From contig JBAIAC010000165.1 of assembly GCA_037349315.1 (NCBI GenBank), positions 744,001-808,000 of the forward strand: DNA of 64,000 bases, given 5' to 3'. The notes beneath the pieces were generated by a model. That model worked only from the letters and a program-made list of their open reading frames with translations. It had not been told where the DNA came from and did no database searches. The position numbers were made by a program, and so were the translations under genes. Positions 1-10,123 of the stretch are shown piece after piece. The stretch is from Chelydra serpentina. Taxonomy: Eukaryota; Chordata; Testudines; Chelydridae. Every line of letters starts with the position of its first letter. The first letter of the stretch is position 1.

Positions 1-1554
1 CCAGTATCCAGTGACCTTCCTCCCATCTATCTCCAGGGGAACAAGGCACTCTCTCCGAAGGGACAGCCCCGCGGCCACCCTATAAACCGAGAACCCTGAG
101 TCCGGGGCATCCAGCCCCTCCGAGGAGCTGGTCTGGGGCCTTCCTCCCTCCGGAGCCGTTGATAAGCTGCCAGCCCCCCTCTTCTGGGCTGTCGGCCCCT
201 CGTCCGGCTGGGTCCCTACCCAGTTAACCCGGTGTGAGTTTGGTCTGCTCAGTCTGTCTCTGATCTTGGGGCATTGGGACCGTAAGTGGCCCCTCTGGCC
301 ACAGTGATAGCAGCTCATGTCCCGTTGGTCCCCTCGAGCAGGTCGGTTGGTTCTGGTGTCGGAGGTTCCCCTCGGGAGGGGGTTCTCCCTATTTCCCCTT
401 TGGTGGGTCCCGTGGTGACTCTCTTGCTGCCTCAGGGTGGGCCTGCTCCTTTGGGATTCCTCCCTGCCACCCCTTGACCGACTGTTCATGAACTGGTCGG
501 CCAGCCGCCCTGCGTGCTGCGGGCTCCCTGGATTTTTGTCCATCAACCACACCTTCAGGTCTGATGGGCACAGTTCATACAGTTGTTCCAGTACGAATAG
601 TTCGAGCAGGTCCTCCATAGTTTGGGCCCCAGCGGTCCACTTGCGGGCGTATCCATGTATCCGGTTGGCCAGTTGTAGGTACGTGATCTCAGGGGTTTTT
701 CGCTGATCCCGGAACCTTTGACTGTACATCTCGGGAGTCAGCCCAAGCTCGCAGAGCAGGGCCTTTTTGAACAGTTCATAGTCCCCAGTCTCCGTCTCTT
801 TCATTCGGCCGTACACGTCCAGGCTTGCAGGGTCTAGTAAGGGGGTGAGATACTGGATCTTGTCTGCAGGGTCAACCTTGTGCAACCTGCAGGCATTCTC
901 AAAGGCCGCCAGGAAGCTGTCTATGTCTTCCCCTTCCTTACGCTGGGCCAGGAAGTTACGATCAAACTTCCCTGTAGTCTTGGGTTCCCCCTCACTCACC
1001 GCAGCCGGGGCCTCACTGCTCCTCAGTCTGGCCAGCTCCAGCTCATGCTGGCGTTGTTTCTCCTTCTCCTGCACCTCATGCTGGCGTTGTTTCTCCTTCT
1101 CCTCCAGCTCATGCTGACGTTGTTTTTCCCGTTCTTCCCGCTCCTCCTTCAGTTCCTGCTGTCTCAACTCGAGCTCTTTCAGTTTTATCTCCCTCTCCCA
1201 ATCCAGCCGCCTCCACTGCTGGGATGGGGAGCTCCGCCGGGAAGATCCCCTGCTGGCCGCCGGGGTCAAGGTGCCCTCGGTATTTGCTGGGCTTTCCCCA
1301 ACCTCTCCCCTGTGCAGAGGTGAGAGGGGTCTTGGGATGTCCTCGGCAGCAGTCTGACCCCTCCCAGCCAGGTCAGGCCCTGGGGCCCATGCTGCGTCTG
1401 TCGGGCGGCTTCCACCAGGGGCAGGGATCGGGTCGTCCAAGCGATCCTTCTCCTCCAGCTGTGCAATCAGCTGGTCTTTGGTGGACCTCCCAACGCGCAG
1501 CCCCCTCTGCCTGCACAGCTCCACCAGGTCGTTCTTACGGCGCTTAGCATACAT
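1..1554 (-). CDS. Gag polyprotein with SAP-like, coiled-coil, SCAN-type capsid and zinc-knuckle regions (partial)
   Basis: Structural protein of an LTR retrotransposon, expected to assemble the particle that packages element RNA. The frame is open from an ATG at 1554 to the window edge (518 codons). Seen in order: residues ~5-34 fit a SAP-like helix-loop-helix (DLVELCRQRGLRVGRS followed by LIAQLEE); residues ~118-180 are Glu/Lys/Arg/Gln-rich coiled coil containing tandem 12-residue units; residues ~190-358 resemble a SCAN/capsid region (DLLELFVLEQLYELCPSDLK); residues ~415-428 form a CCHC zinc knuckle (CYHCGQRGHLRSQC); what follows may start the protease. An in-frame TGA lies upstream at about 1645, and ATG 1554 is the first Met after it; a non-ATG start in between cannot be excluded. 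No stop or frameshift was seen, so the copy may be fairly young. Confidence 0.8.
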   Translation of the reverse strand, partial: MYAKRRKNDLVELCRQRGLRVGRSTKDQLIAQLEEKDRLDDPIPAPGGSRPTDAAWAPGPDLAGRGQTAAEDIPRPLSPLHRGEVGESPANTEGTLTPAASRGSSRRSSPSQQWRRLDWEREIKLKELELRQQELKEEREEREKQRQHELEEKEKQRQHEVQEKEKQRQHELELARLRSSEAPAAVSEGEPKTTGKFDRNFLAQRKEGEDIDSFLAAFENACRLHKVDPADKIQYLTPLLDPASLDVYGRMKETETGDYELFKKALLCELGLTPEMYSQRFRDQRKTPEITYLQLANRIHGYARKWTAGAQTMEDLLELFVLEQLYELCPSDLKVWLMDKNPGSPQHAGRLADQFMNSRSRGGREESQRSRPTLRQQESHHGTHQRGNRENPLPRGTSDTRTNRPARGDQRDMSCYHCGQRGHLRSQCPKIRDRLSRPNSHRVNWVGTQPDEGPTAQKRGAGSLSTAPEGGRPQTSSSEGLDAPDSGFSVYRVAAGLSLRRECLVPLEIDGRKVTGYW

Positions 1555-1789
1555 CTTCCTGCTGGCCACTCGCAGGCCTGTGCGGTCTTGGCCCCCACGG
1601 CTTCCAGGGGGAACCCCTAGTGTGCCAGCCCTTCTCACTGGTCACACCCCTCAGGGTTAAGCGTAACTCCTCCGCCCCCCGAAACCGCTTCTCTCTGCCT
1701 CTTCAGCAACCTGCTCCCCGTCAATCCCCCTTCGTTCTACTGCTCTCTAGTCACTTACTGCAGGAAGTGCCGTTCATGGGGTGCAGAAG

Positions 1790-1807
1790 ATCCCACCGCT
1801 GCCACCA
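1790..1807 (-). other. Putative primer-binding site
   Basis: Two bases after the LTR end the minus strand reads TGGTGGCAGCGGTGGGAT. It starts with TGG, as sites complementary to a tRNA CCA end do. It resembles leucine-tRNA-type sites as I remember them; the exact tRNA is not settled. Confidence 0.55.
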
Positions 1808-1809
1808 GT

Positions 1810-2195
1810 TGTCACGGAGTGTGGGGGAGTCAGGTCCTGCACCCCTCTTCCCGGGATTCAATGTGACTCTCAGCCAGCCAGTAGAACAGAAGGTTTATTA
1901 GGGTTGTCAGGAACGAGTCCAAACAGAGCTTGTAAGTATGACCCGGACCCCTCAGCTGGGCCTTCTGGGGGGGGCAGGGAGCTTAGACCTCAGCTATGGG
2001 GCTCCCTGCGTTTCACCACCCAGCTTAAAACTGAAACCAAAAAGCCAAAACCCTCCAGCAGCCTCTCTTCCCCTCCCCCAGGGCCCCTCCTCTAGCCTGT
2101 TACCATTCTCCCAGCCAAAGGTGTCACCTCCCCACCCCCGTCCTGGCTCATGTTACAGCCTCAGCCAGATCCATCTCGCTCTCTACTCCGTCACA
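1810..2195 (-). repeat. 5' LTR of the gypsy-type element
   Basis: A 386-bp repeat starting TGTGACGGAG and ending CCGTGACA in element sense. It matches the solo LTR at 11685-12119 along most of its length, including a shared AATAAA near its 3' end (plus-strand TTTATT near 1892). Boundaries are set by that comparison and by the TG...CA ends. Confidence 0.85.
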
Positions 2196-2524
2196 GACTG
2201 GTTAAGGCACGAGAGACTGGAATCGTCTCTAGAGGCTCTTGAATGCTTACATCATTTCTATTTCACAGACATGATTCCACAAGTACAGAAGAGCCTTTCC
2301 CAGAGAAATACAAGGATCTCCTTTTAACAGCCCTGTAACCATGCTCTCAGATGAAGAGCTTTCTGATCTGAGTGCAGAGGCAAGAGATCTAGGCTCAGGA
2401 GAAGCACCAAGTGCAACTGGGGCTAATAGAATTGCACCTGGTCAGCAACTGGAGCAACCAGAATCACTTTGCTGAGTTCCTGCCAAAAGTTCTGGAGAAC
2501 TAGCAGTAAGAAAGAGAGAGAGTA
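2196..2524. other. No feature recognised
   Basis: Sequence between the gypsy 5' LTR and a CR1 tail. There is a short AG-rich run at about 2508-2530. No coding region, RNA gene or named repeat was recognised. Confidence 0.4.
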
Positions 2525-2760
2525 AAAAAGAACTAGATACGTTCATGGAGGATAGGACCATCAATGGCTATTGATTGGCAGGGATGGTGGCCCTAGCCTC
2601 TGTTTGCCAGAAGCTGGGAATGGGCGACAGGGGATAGATCACTTGATGATTCCCTGTTCTGGTCACTCCCTCTGGGGCACCTGGCATTGGCCACTGTCAG
2701 AAGCCAGGATACTGGGCTAGATGGACCGTTGGCCTGACCTAGTATGGTCATTCTTATTCA
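2525..2760 (+). mobile_element. CR1 LINE 3' end fragment
   Basis: Matches the 3' tail of a CR1 group that also occurs reversed at 13813-14040: the paired phrases 'actagat..gttcatggagga' and 'tactgggctagatggacc' and the terminal 'tatggtcattctta' are shared. 5' truncated, non-coding tail only. Confidence 0.8.
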
Positions 2761-3579
2761 TATCCCCAGTGCAATACACTCACTTAACATCAAACTGGGA
2801 ATCTAGAGCACAACATGAAGGCCCAGAGCCCAGGAGGTGATAGATCAAAACATCAAGGAGAGCAATATCCAAAGGGATATTCCCTCTTGATCTTCCCTGA
2901 GATCCACATCCCTGGTGGGTCCAAGGCCAAGGCAGCTCAGGGAAATGTAGGTTACCTCAAAGGCTCTTTGAATACGAGTGTGTCGGTCTCATACCTGAAG
3001 AGCCCACTACAGATAGCTCCCTCTGTAGAGCCAGTTCCACAGGCCTTTTCTGCACAGGCAAAGGGTTCAAATGCACAGATTCTTTATTCTTACTGTCGAA
3101 AATTATTTAAATCAAAAATGGAGAATCGAGTAACTGAGGTTACAGAAAGAGTCATTTATACTAATGGAATGAATCCCACAGCACTTTGTCCTACATGAGT
3201 GCTCTGGCAAAGGGGAGAGAGAGACGCCTGAAAGATCGCACTGTGATCGCGCTTGGCCCTTGCTCTGCCTGGCTCCCACTGTCAAGAGTTTACAGTACAC
3301 AGAACAACAGTCTCAGTCTGGTGCGAGCCACAACTGCAGTCACCTGGAGAATATTATTAATGAACCGATTATTAGAGTAGCATCACCATCATGACTTTGC
3401 GCTCTTTAGGCCCTGTCAAAATGCTACTCACAAACACTGTATATTATTAGCTGCAAACCTCTTCCCTGCATATTATGAGACATTAAGGTTAAAATTCCAA
3501 TTGCACAGGAGTCTTAAATTTAACTTTGCACCTTCCATGTATGTTCTGTGTTACCATTATCATCACAAGGTCTGTGCAG
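2761..3579. other. Mostly unassigned; contains an old repeat at 3105-3185
   Basis: No gene seen. The stretch at about 3105-3185 is similar to 36035-36115 in the same orientation (shared 'gaatgaatcccac'), so both are copies of an interspersed repeat that I cannot name. Confidence 0.4.
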
Positions 3580-5040
3580 TCAGACATAGGAATTGCCACA
3601 CTCGGTTAGACCTGTGGTCCACCGAGTCCAATATCCTATCTCGGGCGGCAGCCAGCACCACCAGGTGCCTCAAAGTAAGGTGCAAGAACCTCACAATAGC
3701 TGATGTGGGATAATGTACTTGGTGAAGGTCTCATTCAAACCCCTAATAGTGGAGATTGGCTTTAGCCCTGAAAGAGGAGGTTATCGCCTTCTCAATACTC
3801 TCATTCTTCGCATTAATCATGACAACTCTGGACAGTCTTGTTATCAATCGAAATAATAATAATAATATCATCTTGCTCTTATATAGCACTTTCTATCAAT
3901 ATATCTCAAAGCGTTTTACAAAGTAGATCAGTATTACTGTCCCCATTTCACAGATGGGAAAAGACAGTCTCTGAGAGGTGAAGTGATTTGCCCATCACCC
4001 AGCAGGCCAGTGGGAAAGGTAGGACTAGAATGCAGGTCTCCTAAATCCCAGTCCAACACTCTACTCTATTCCATAGGCTACACTTCCTAATCCATTCCCT
4101 CCTCGACTCTTGCTAAATTATTGGCCTCAACAATGTCATATGGCAGTGAGGTCCAATGTCTAATTACACATTGTATGAAATAGCATTTCCTTTTAGTGGT
4201 TTTAAATTCCCCACCTTTCAATGTCAATGAGTGTCCCCTTGTTCTTGCGTTATGAGATCAAGAGATGAGAAGCTCCTGATCTCCTTTCTCTAAACTATTC
4301 TTTATTTTAGATTTTTTATCATGTCCCTTTTATTGGTGTCCTTGACAAGGTAAACAAATTCCAATCTTTTTAACCTCTCTTCATAAGAGTTTCTCCAGGC
4401 TCCTAATCATTCTTGTAGCCCTTTTCTGACCCTCCTCAAATTCTGTTACATCCTTTTTGAAATGGTGTGACCAGAACTGAACTCAGTATCCAGGTGAGGC
4501 CAGTCCATAAAGGTACATAAGGGCATTATAAAATTCTCTGGATTATGCTCGATCTTGTGTCTTATGCATCCTAACAGCTTGTTTGCTCTTCTGACTGGCA
4601 CTGCACACTTGCAAGTCTTCATAGAGCCGTCTACAGTGATGCCCGGGTCCCTCTCCTGAATTGACACAGTTAATATAAAACTCTGTAAGGTGCATGAGAA
4701 GTTCATTTCCCCTAACCCTCTCAATGTGAATTACTTCACATTTATTGATTTTTTAACTTCATCTGTCACTATACTGCCCAATCCCCCAACTTGGTTAGGT
4801 CCCTCTGAAGTTCCTCACACCCGTCTCAGGATCTAAATAACATTGTGTCACCTGTAAATTTTGATAGCTCATGCCATTTGCCAGAGCATGAATAGATTAA
4901 ACAACACTGTACCTAATGTGGAATCTTGAAGTCCCCACGGGTCATCTTTTGCCGTGATGAAATTTGACCATTTATTTCTATTCTCCTTCCTATCTCTTAG
5001 ATAGTTTTTGATTCATGACAATACTTTGCCTCCCACCCCA
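3580..5040 (-). mobile_element. Old CR1 LINE copy, split by a MIR-like SINE
   Basis: Antisense CR1 3' region and RT end. Phrases such as 'cctaatcattcttgtagccc' (4402-4421) and 'gtcacctgtaaatttt' correspond to conserved CR1 RT and tail positions seen in the younger copies at 14473, 33137 and 48423. It is heavily diverged, with no usable frame. The left part (3580-3850) and right part (4091-5040) join cleanly across the SINE at 3851-4090. Confidence 0.75.
3851..4090 (+). mobile_element. MIR / CORE-SINE-like element
   Basis: Contains the typical order of a MIR-type SINE: 'ttatatagcacttt', 'cattt-cacagatggg' (3954-3960), 'gaggtgaagtgatttgcc', 'cccagcaggcca', and 'actagaatgcaggtctcc'. It interrupts the CR1 copy at 3580-5040. 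A second MIR-like copy lies at 52190-52390. Confidence 0.75.
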
Positions 5041-5424
5041 TATAAAGGGCTATATATAATATGTGCAGACGAAGGTTTATGTATACCGGGACACAATTCT
5101 TCTGATTTAGTCTTGTTGGAGGAGCAGCACCAGAGAAGGGCAGTTTCTTTCCATGAGTTATGTGCTGAGTCACCCAGCTTTGAGTAATTGTACCAGAAGG
5201 TAATTCTAGCTGTAGCTTCAATCCTGAAGGATCTCAAGGAGTTTTACAGATTCTCTACAAAGGAATCCTTTCCCCTATAGTGCAGCAGCCTCTTGGGTGG
5301 AATTCAGCAGCCACTGACACTACAAAACAGTGTATAGGCGGTAAAGTGAAGATGAACTTCTCCAGCTGACACTACAGGGGAAATTTGCTGCAGTTTCTGC
5401 CATACCATGACCTCAATATTCTGA
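5041..5424. other. No feature recognised
   Basis: Between an old CR1 and a tandem block. Nothing coding or repetitive that I can name. Confidence 0.4.
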
Positions 5425-5990
5425 CTCTCACAAAAGTGACACAGGATCTTTAATGACCATATTTTTAGCTAAAACCCAGCAACTTCCAGCAGCACACCAT
5501 CTCCCAGCACCAGACTGGGGACCAGGGGGGAATACTGACTTAGAGGTGAACTCACCTCTACTAAATGACCCACACTGTTCCTGGCACCAGAAACTTCCCC
5601 AGCGCTGCACTGGAGACAGCAGCAACTCTGTGGGTAGTGAGCCCCTACTGACATATCCATATCCCTTCCTGCAGCAGGGTACCCTGGCACCAGGCTGGGG
5701 CACTGGGGCCAGCACTGACTGAGAGGAAAGCACCCCCTACTGAGTTATCACCCAACTCCCTGCAGCACAGGCTTCCCTCGTACTACACTGAGGAATAGTG
5801 CTGCATCAGAAGCGAGAGACCACCTTGTGAGTCACCCACACCACTCACTATAGTCTGGTGCCTGCTAGCATTGTGCTGAGGCATTAGGGTGGGTGCTGAC
5901 TCAAATGGGAGAGTGCCTTCTATTGAGTCACCCACCTGCTCCCTGCAGCACAGCACCTTTTCACACGGCACTGGGCAAGCCAAAGCCCAC
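5425..5990. repeat. Degenerate ~90-bp tandem repeat in an old interspersed repeat
   Basis: Starts with 'acaggatctttaatgacca' and then repeats a theme of about 88-93 bp. Each copy has 'cctgcagcac', a 'gcactggggc'-like stretch, then 'gcaccccctactgagt' or a variant. About five or six degenerate units can be followed at 5465, 5550, 5640, 5728, 5817 and 5910. The motif is one I associate with an old vertebrate interspersed repeat; its class is not certain. Confidence 0.5.
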
Positions 5991-6620
5991 ACGGCAGACT
6001 TGCTATAAGTGATTTTATTTTGTCCCTGAAGGAAGAAAGAACAGTTAAGGTTTCCTAACTACTCACTGGAGACCTGGTTCAGTTCTATATTCCAAGCCTC
6101 ACCGTAGCACTTGAGCTCTGCTGTTCTCTGTTGCTAGAAGGAGGGTCTCTGCACCAAGCAAGTTCTTAGCTTACATGGCGGCATGGCAGAACTGAATTGT
6201 TAATTCCTCCTGCACAAAGCAGTTTAGGGTGTAAGTAATGCTAGGATTGTCTGCTGTACACAAGTATGTACACATATTTTTTATGGATGGTTAGATTTGA
6301 ACTATTCCCCTCCTGCATGGTCAGAACCCATTCCTCTCCTCCTCAGCGCTACCCCCGCCACACCCACAAACCATACTTGCTGTCACCCTACAGTGATTTG
6401 GTCTCATTAGAACAGACTCTTTAAAATAAATAAATTAAAAATAAAAATAAAAAGACTGTGGGATACTGATTTGAGATTACAAAACATTTACATGCTGGTC
6501 ATGTGACACCAGGGCACCTCCCAGACACATGATGCAAGGAAATGCAAATGCAAATGCACTCTTCCGCTGACTCCCCAATCTCTCACAAGATGGAGTCGCT
6601 GTGATAGCCTTCCCCACATC
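5991..6620. other. No feature recognised
   Basis: A short A-rich tract (AATAAA-like repeats) occurs at about 6421-6452. No gene or named repeat seen. Confidence 0.4.
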
Positions 6621-6743
6621 TAGGGTGACTGGATGTCCCGATTTTATAGGGACAGTCCCGATTTTGGGGTCTTTTTCTTATATAGGCGCCTATTACCCCC
6701 CACCCCCGTCCCGATTTTTCACATTTGCTATATGGTCACCCTA
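6621..6743. mobile_element. Non-autonomous hAT-like MITE (123 bp)
   Basis: Ends are exact inverted repeats TAGGGTGAC...GTCACCCTA. Flanks CCCACATC (6613-6620) and CGCACATC (6744-6751) form a 7/8 target-site duplication of hAT length. No coding capacity. Confidence 0.8.
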
Positions 6744-7511
6744 CGCACATCTGCTCCTCTCCTAGAGTTTCTCCTCAAAAAGCTCTTCCTGCAGTGAGGC
6801 CCTGAACCTCTGCAGCTGCTCGGCCTTCTCCCACACTTCAGCATGGATCTGAGCCACACATTACAGGACTCAAGGCCTTTCTGAATCTGTATAAACAAAA
6901 GGCCACCTTTGAAGACAGCCCCAGCTTTGCATGAGTGCTCACTGGGTGCATATATTTGCATAATTTTGCATGGTCTTCTGCGAGCTGAAAGGCTTCCATC
7001 TACTTCATTCTTAAATGACATCATCATTCCGAGATGGTAACTGGCTCTTTTATAAGGAGGCTGAGAAATCTCCAACTGTAGCTTCCTCAGTGCCAGAGAG
7101 AAAAAGATTTCAGTCCCAAAATGGGTCTGTTCGGAGAGAGACCAACATATTCATTCCTACTCTGGCACTGTAATGCAAACAGAAGGAAGCAGCCCCTGGG
7201 GAGAATCATTAGAAAGGCTAGAAAAAAGGTTTTGTACAGAATATTGAGGAAGGCTTATACTTTTATCCCATATGTTACACACACCTTCCCCTTTTTTAAT
7301 GCAAGGTGGGCTCACTACTTAGAGCTTTCAAGAAAATCCGAGGCCACAGATGGGGTAGCACTGCCAGAGGGGATGTTGCAAACCTAGCATCAGGACAAGC
7401 TGTTCCCTTGCCCATTATGGGGGGGCACTGTGCTGATGGAAAGGGTGGCTCCATGCTGGAGAGGTTGTGCCCTAACCTGGTATTATGGGGGACTCTAAAT
7501 TTCTAGAGCTA
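6744..7511. other. No feature recognised
   Basis: Single-copy-looking sequence between a MITE and a SINE. The short open frames here have no recognisable motif. Confidence 0.35.
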
Positions 7512-7620
7512 AGAAGAAGGATGGCCCAGTGGCTAGGGTACTAGCCTGGTACTTGGGAGATCCAGGTTCAACTGCCATGGATTGCCTATGTGACTTGGGC
7601 AATACTGCCAAGCATTAGGG
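7512..7620 (+). mobile_element. tRNA-derived SINE fragment (tortoise pol III SINE type)
   Basis: 'ggcccagtggctaggg' followed by 'gggagatccaggttcaact' has the spacing of pol III A and B boxes, then 'tgtgacttgggcaa'. This is the layout of the tRNA-derived SINE described from tortoises (Cry I). Box B is imperfect, and the element is 3' truncated before the minisatellite. Confidence 0.6.
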
Positions 7621-7678
7621 GTGCTCAAAGCCACAAGTGAGGGGCATCAGCAGGCCTGTGAAAGGAACCCAGACAGGT

Positions 7679-9827
7679 GGGCCAGCTGTGGGGGTTGTAA
7701 TGGGCCTGAGAGGGGAGGTGCTTAGCACAGGGCCAGCTGTGGGGTTGTAGTGGGCCTGAGGGGAGGAGGGTCTGAGCTGTGGGGTTGTCGTGGGTCTGAG
7801 GGGAGGAGGGGCTGAGCTGCGGGGTTGTCGTGGGTCTGAGGGGAGAAGGGGCTGAGCACCAGGCCAGCTGTGGGGTTATCGTGGGTCTGAGGGGAGGAAG
7901 TGCTGAGCATCAGGCCAGCTGTGGGGTTGTAGTGGGCCTGAGGGGAGGAGGGGCTGAGCTGTGGGGTTGTAGTGGGTCTGAGGGGAGGAGGGACTGAGCA
8001 TTGGGCCAGCTGTGGGGTTGTAGTGGGTCGGAGGGGAGGAGGGGCTGAGCACTGGGCCAGCTGTGGGGTTGTCGTGGGTCAGCGGGGAGGAGGGGCTGAG
8101 CTGTGGGGTTGTAGTGGGTATGAGGGGAGAAGGGGCTGAGCACTGGGCCAGGTGTGGGGTTGTCGTGGGTCTGAGGGGAGAAGGGGCTGAGTATTGGGCC
8201 AGCTGTGGGGTTGTAGTGGGTCTGAAGGGGGGAGGGGCTGAGCTGTGGGGTTGTAGTGGGTCTGAGGGGAGGAGGGACTGAGCATTGGGCCAGCTGTGGG
8301 GTTGTCGTGGGTCAGCGGGGAGGAGGGGCTGAGCTGTGGGGTTGTAGTGGGTCTGAGGGGAGGAGGGACTGAGCATTGGGCCAGCTGTGGGGTTGTCGTG
8401 GGTCAGAGGGGAGGAGGGGCTGAGCACTGGGCCAGGTGTGGGGTTGTCGTGGGTCTGAGGGGAGAAGGGGCTGAGCATTGGGCCAGCTGTGGGGTTGTAG
8501 TGGGTCTGAGCGGGGGAGGGGCTGAGCTGTGGGGTTGTAGTGGGTCTGAGGGGAGGAGGGGCTGAGCACTGGGCCAGCTGTGGGGTTGTCGTGGGTCTGA
8601 GGGGAGGAGGGGCTGAGCACTGGGCCAGCTGTGGGGTTGTCGTGGGTCAGCGGGGAGGAGGGGCTGAGCACTGGGCCAGCTGTGGGGTTGTCGTGGGTCT
8701 GAGGGGAGAGGGGCTGAGCTGTGGGGTTGTAGTGGGTCTGAGGGGAGGAGGGGCTGAGCTGTGGGGTTGTAGTGGGTCTGAAGGGGGGAGGGGCTGAGCA
8801 TTGGGCCAGCTGTGGGGTTGTAGTGGGTCTGAGTGGGGGAGGGGCTGAGCTGTGGGGTTGTAGTGGGTCTGAGGGGAGGAGGGGCTGAGCACTGGGCCAG
8901 CTGTGGGGTTGTAGTGGGTCTGAGGGGAGAAGGGGCTGAGCATTGGGCCAGCTGTGGGGTTGTAGTGGGTCTGAGTGGGGGAGGGGCTGAGCTGTGGGGT
9001 TGTAGTGGGTCTGAGGGGAGGAGGGGCTGAGCACTGGGCCAGCTGTGGGGTTGTAGTGGGTCTGAGGGGAGAAGGGGCTGAGCATTGGGCCAGCTGTGGG
9101 GTTGTAGTGGGTCTGAGTGGGGGAGGGGCTGAGCTGTGGGGTTGTAGTGGGTCTGAGGGGAGGAGGGGCTGAGCACTGGGCCAGCTGTGGGGTTGTCGTG
9201 GGTCTGAGGGGAGGAGGAGCTGAGCTGTGGGGGTGTAGTGGGTCTGAGGGGAGGAGGGGCTGAGCTGTGGGGTTGTACTGGGTCTGAGGAGAGGAGGGGC
9301 TGAGCCGTAGGGTTGTAGTGGGTCTGAAGGGAGGAGGGGCTGAGCATTGGGCCAGCTGTGGGGTTGTAGTGGGTCTGAGGGGAGGAGGGGCTGAGCACTG
9401 GGCCAGCTGTGGGGTTGTAGTGGGTCTGAGGGGAGGAGGGGCTGAGCTGTGGGGTTGTAGTGGGTCTGAGGGGAGGAGGGGCTGAGCATTGGGCCAGGTG
9501 TGGGGTTGTCGTGGGTCTGAGGGGAGGAGGGGTTGAGCTGTGGGGGTGTAGTGGGTCTGAGGGGAGGAGGGGCTGAGCTGTGGGGTTGTACTGGGTCTGA
9601 GGAGAGGAGGGGCTGAGCATTGGGCCAGCTGTGGGGTTGTAGTGGGTCTGAGGGGAGGAGGGGCTGTGCCACAGGCCTGCTGTGGGGTTGTAGTGGGTCT
9701 GAGGGGAGGAGGGGTTGAGCTGTGGGGGTGTAGTGGGTCTGAGGGGAGGAGGGGCTGAGCTGTAGGGTTGTCGTGGGTCTGAGGGGAGGAGGGGCTGTGC
9801 CACAGGCCTGCTGTGGGGTTGTAGTGG
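7679..9827 (+). repeat. G-rich minisatellite, 51-bp and 40-bp units
   Basis: About 45 head-to-tail units. The long unit (51 bp) reads from 'ggggttgtagtgggtctgag' through 'gggaggaggggctgagc' to 'actgggccagctgt'. The short unit (40 bp) is the same but lacks the 11-bp 'cactgggccag'. The array opens with degenerate units at 7679 and ends at about 9827. The 51-bp unit equals 17 codons, so long spurious frames run through it. Every unit has four G-runs on the plus strand. Confidence 0.95.
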
Positions 9828-10123
9828 AGTCCAGAAAGGCGAGATCCTTGGCAGGCAAATTCCATTTTCAAGAGAACTGTGCTATCTGTTTTTTGGCAGC
9901 AGGAGCTAGCTGGTGAGTGGCATGTCTGTGCGAGGCAGCCTGGCCCTGTGCAAGCAGCATAACTCTGCCACTGCTCATACATCAGAGAGAAAACAAACAG
10001 GAACATCTGACTGTCATTTGACCTTTAGAAGAAAAATGGGAGTCTGCACAGTGCTGGCTTGAGCCCCAGCATTGGCTGCTATCCAATTCTCCATCTCCAC
10101 TCCCAGGAATCTGTCTGTGTGGA
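9828..10123. other. No feature recognised
   Basis: Flank of the minisatellite up to a hAT element. Nothing recognisable. Confidence 0.4.

Larger units (their letters stand above)
1..2195 (-). mobile_element. Ty3/gypsy-type LTR retrotransposon, 5' portion (runs off left edge)
   Basis: On the minus strand this reads LTR, primer-binding-site-like segment, leader, then an open gag frame that continues past position 1. The rest of pol and the 3' LTR lie outside the window. Homology of the Gag to the SCAN domain is a known property of Gmr1-like gypsy elements of vertebrates; assigning this copy to that group is inference. The flank at 2196-2200 (GACTG) would be one copy of the target-site duplication; its partner is outside the window. 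Confidence 0.85.

Noticed and set aside
880..1323. 147-residue Leu/Phe-rich plus-strand frame resembling a membrane protein
   Set aside because: It is the antisense of the charged coiled-coil repeats of gag; hydrophobicity comes from reading GAG/CAG/AAG codons backwards.
7512..7620. Functional tRNA gene
   Set aside because: Box-like motifs are imperfect and no cloverleaf can be drawn; it is better explained as a tRNA-derived SINE.
8312..10006. 564-residue minus-strand frame (and 466-, 403-residue neighbours)
   Set aside because: It lies in the G-rich minisatellite; several frames of the same strand are open at once and the sequence is only the unit translated.
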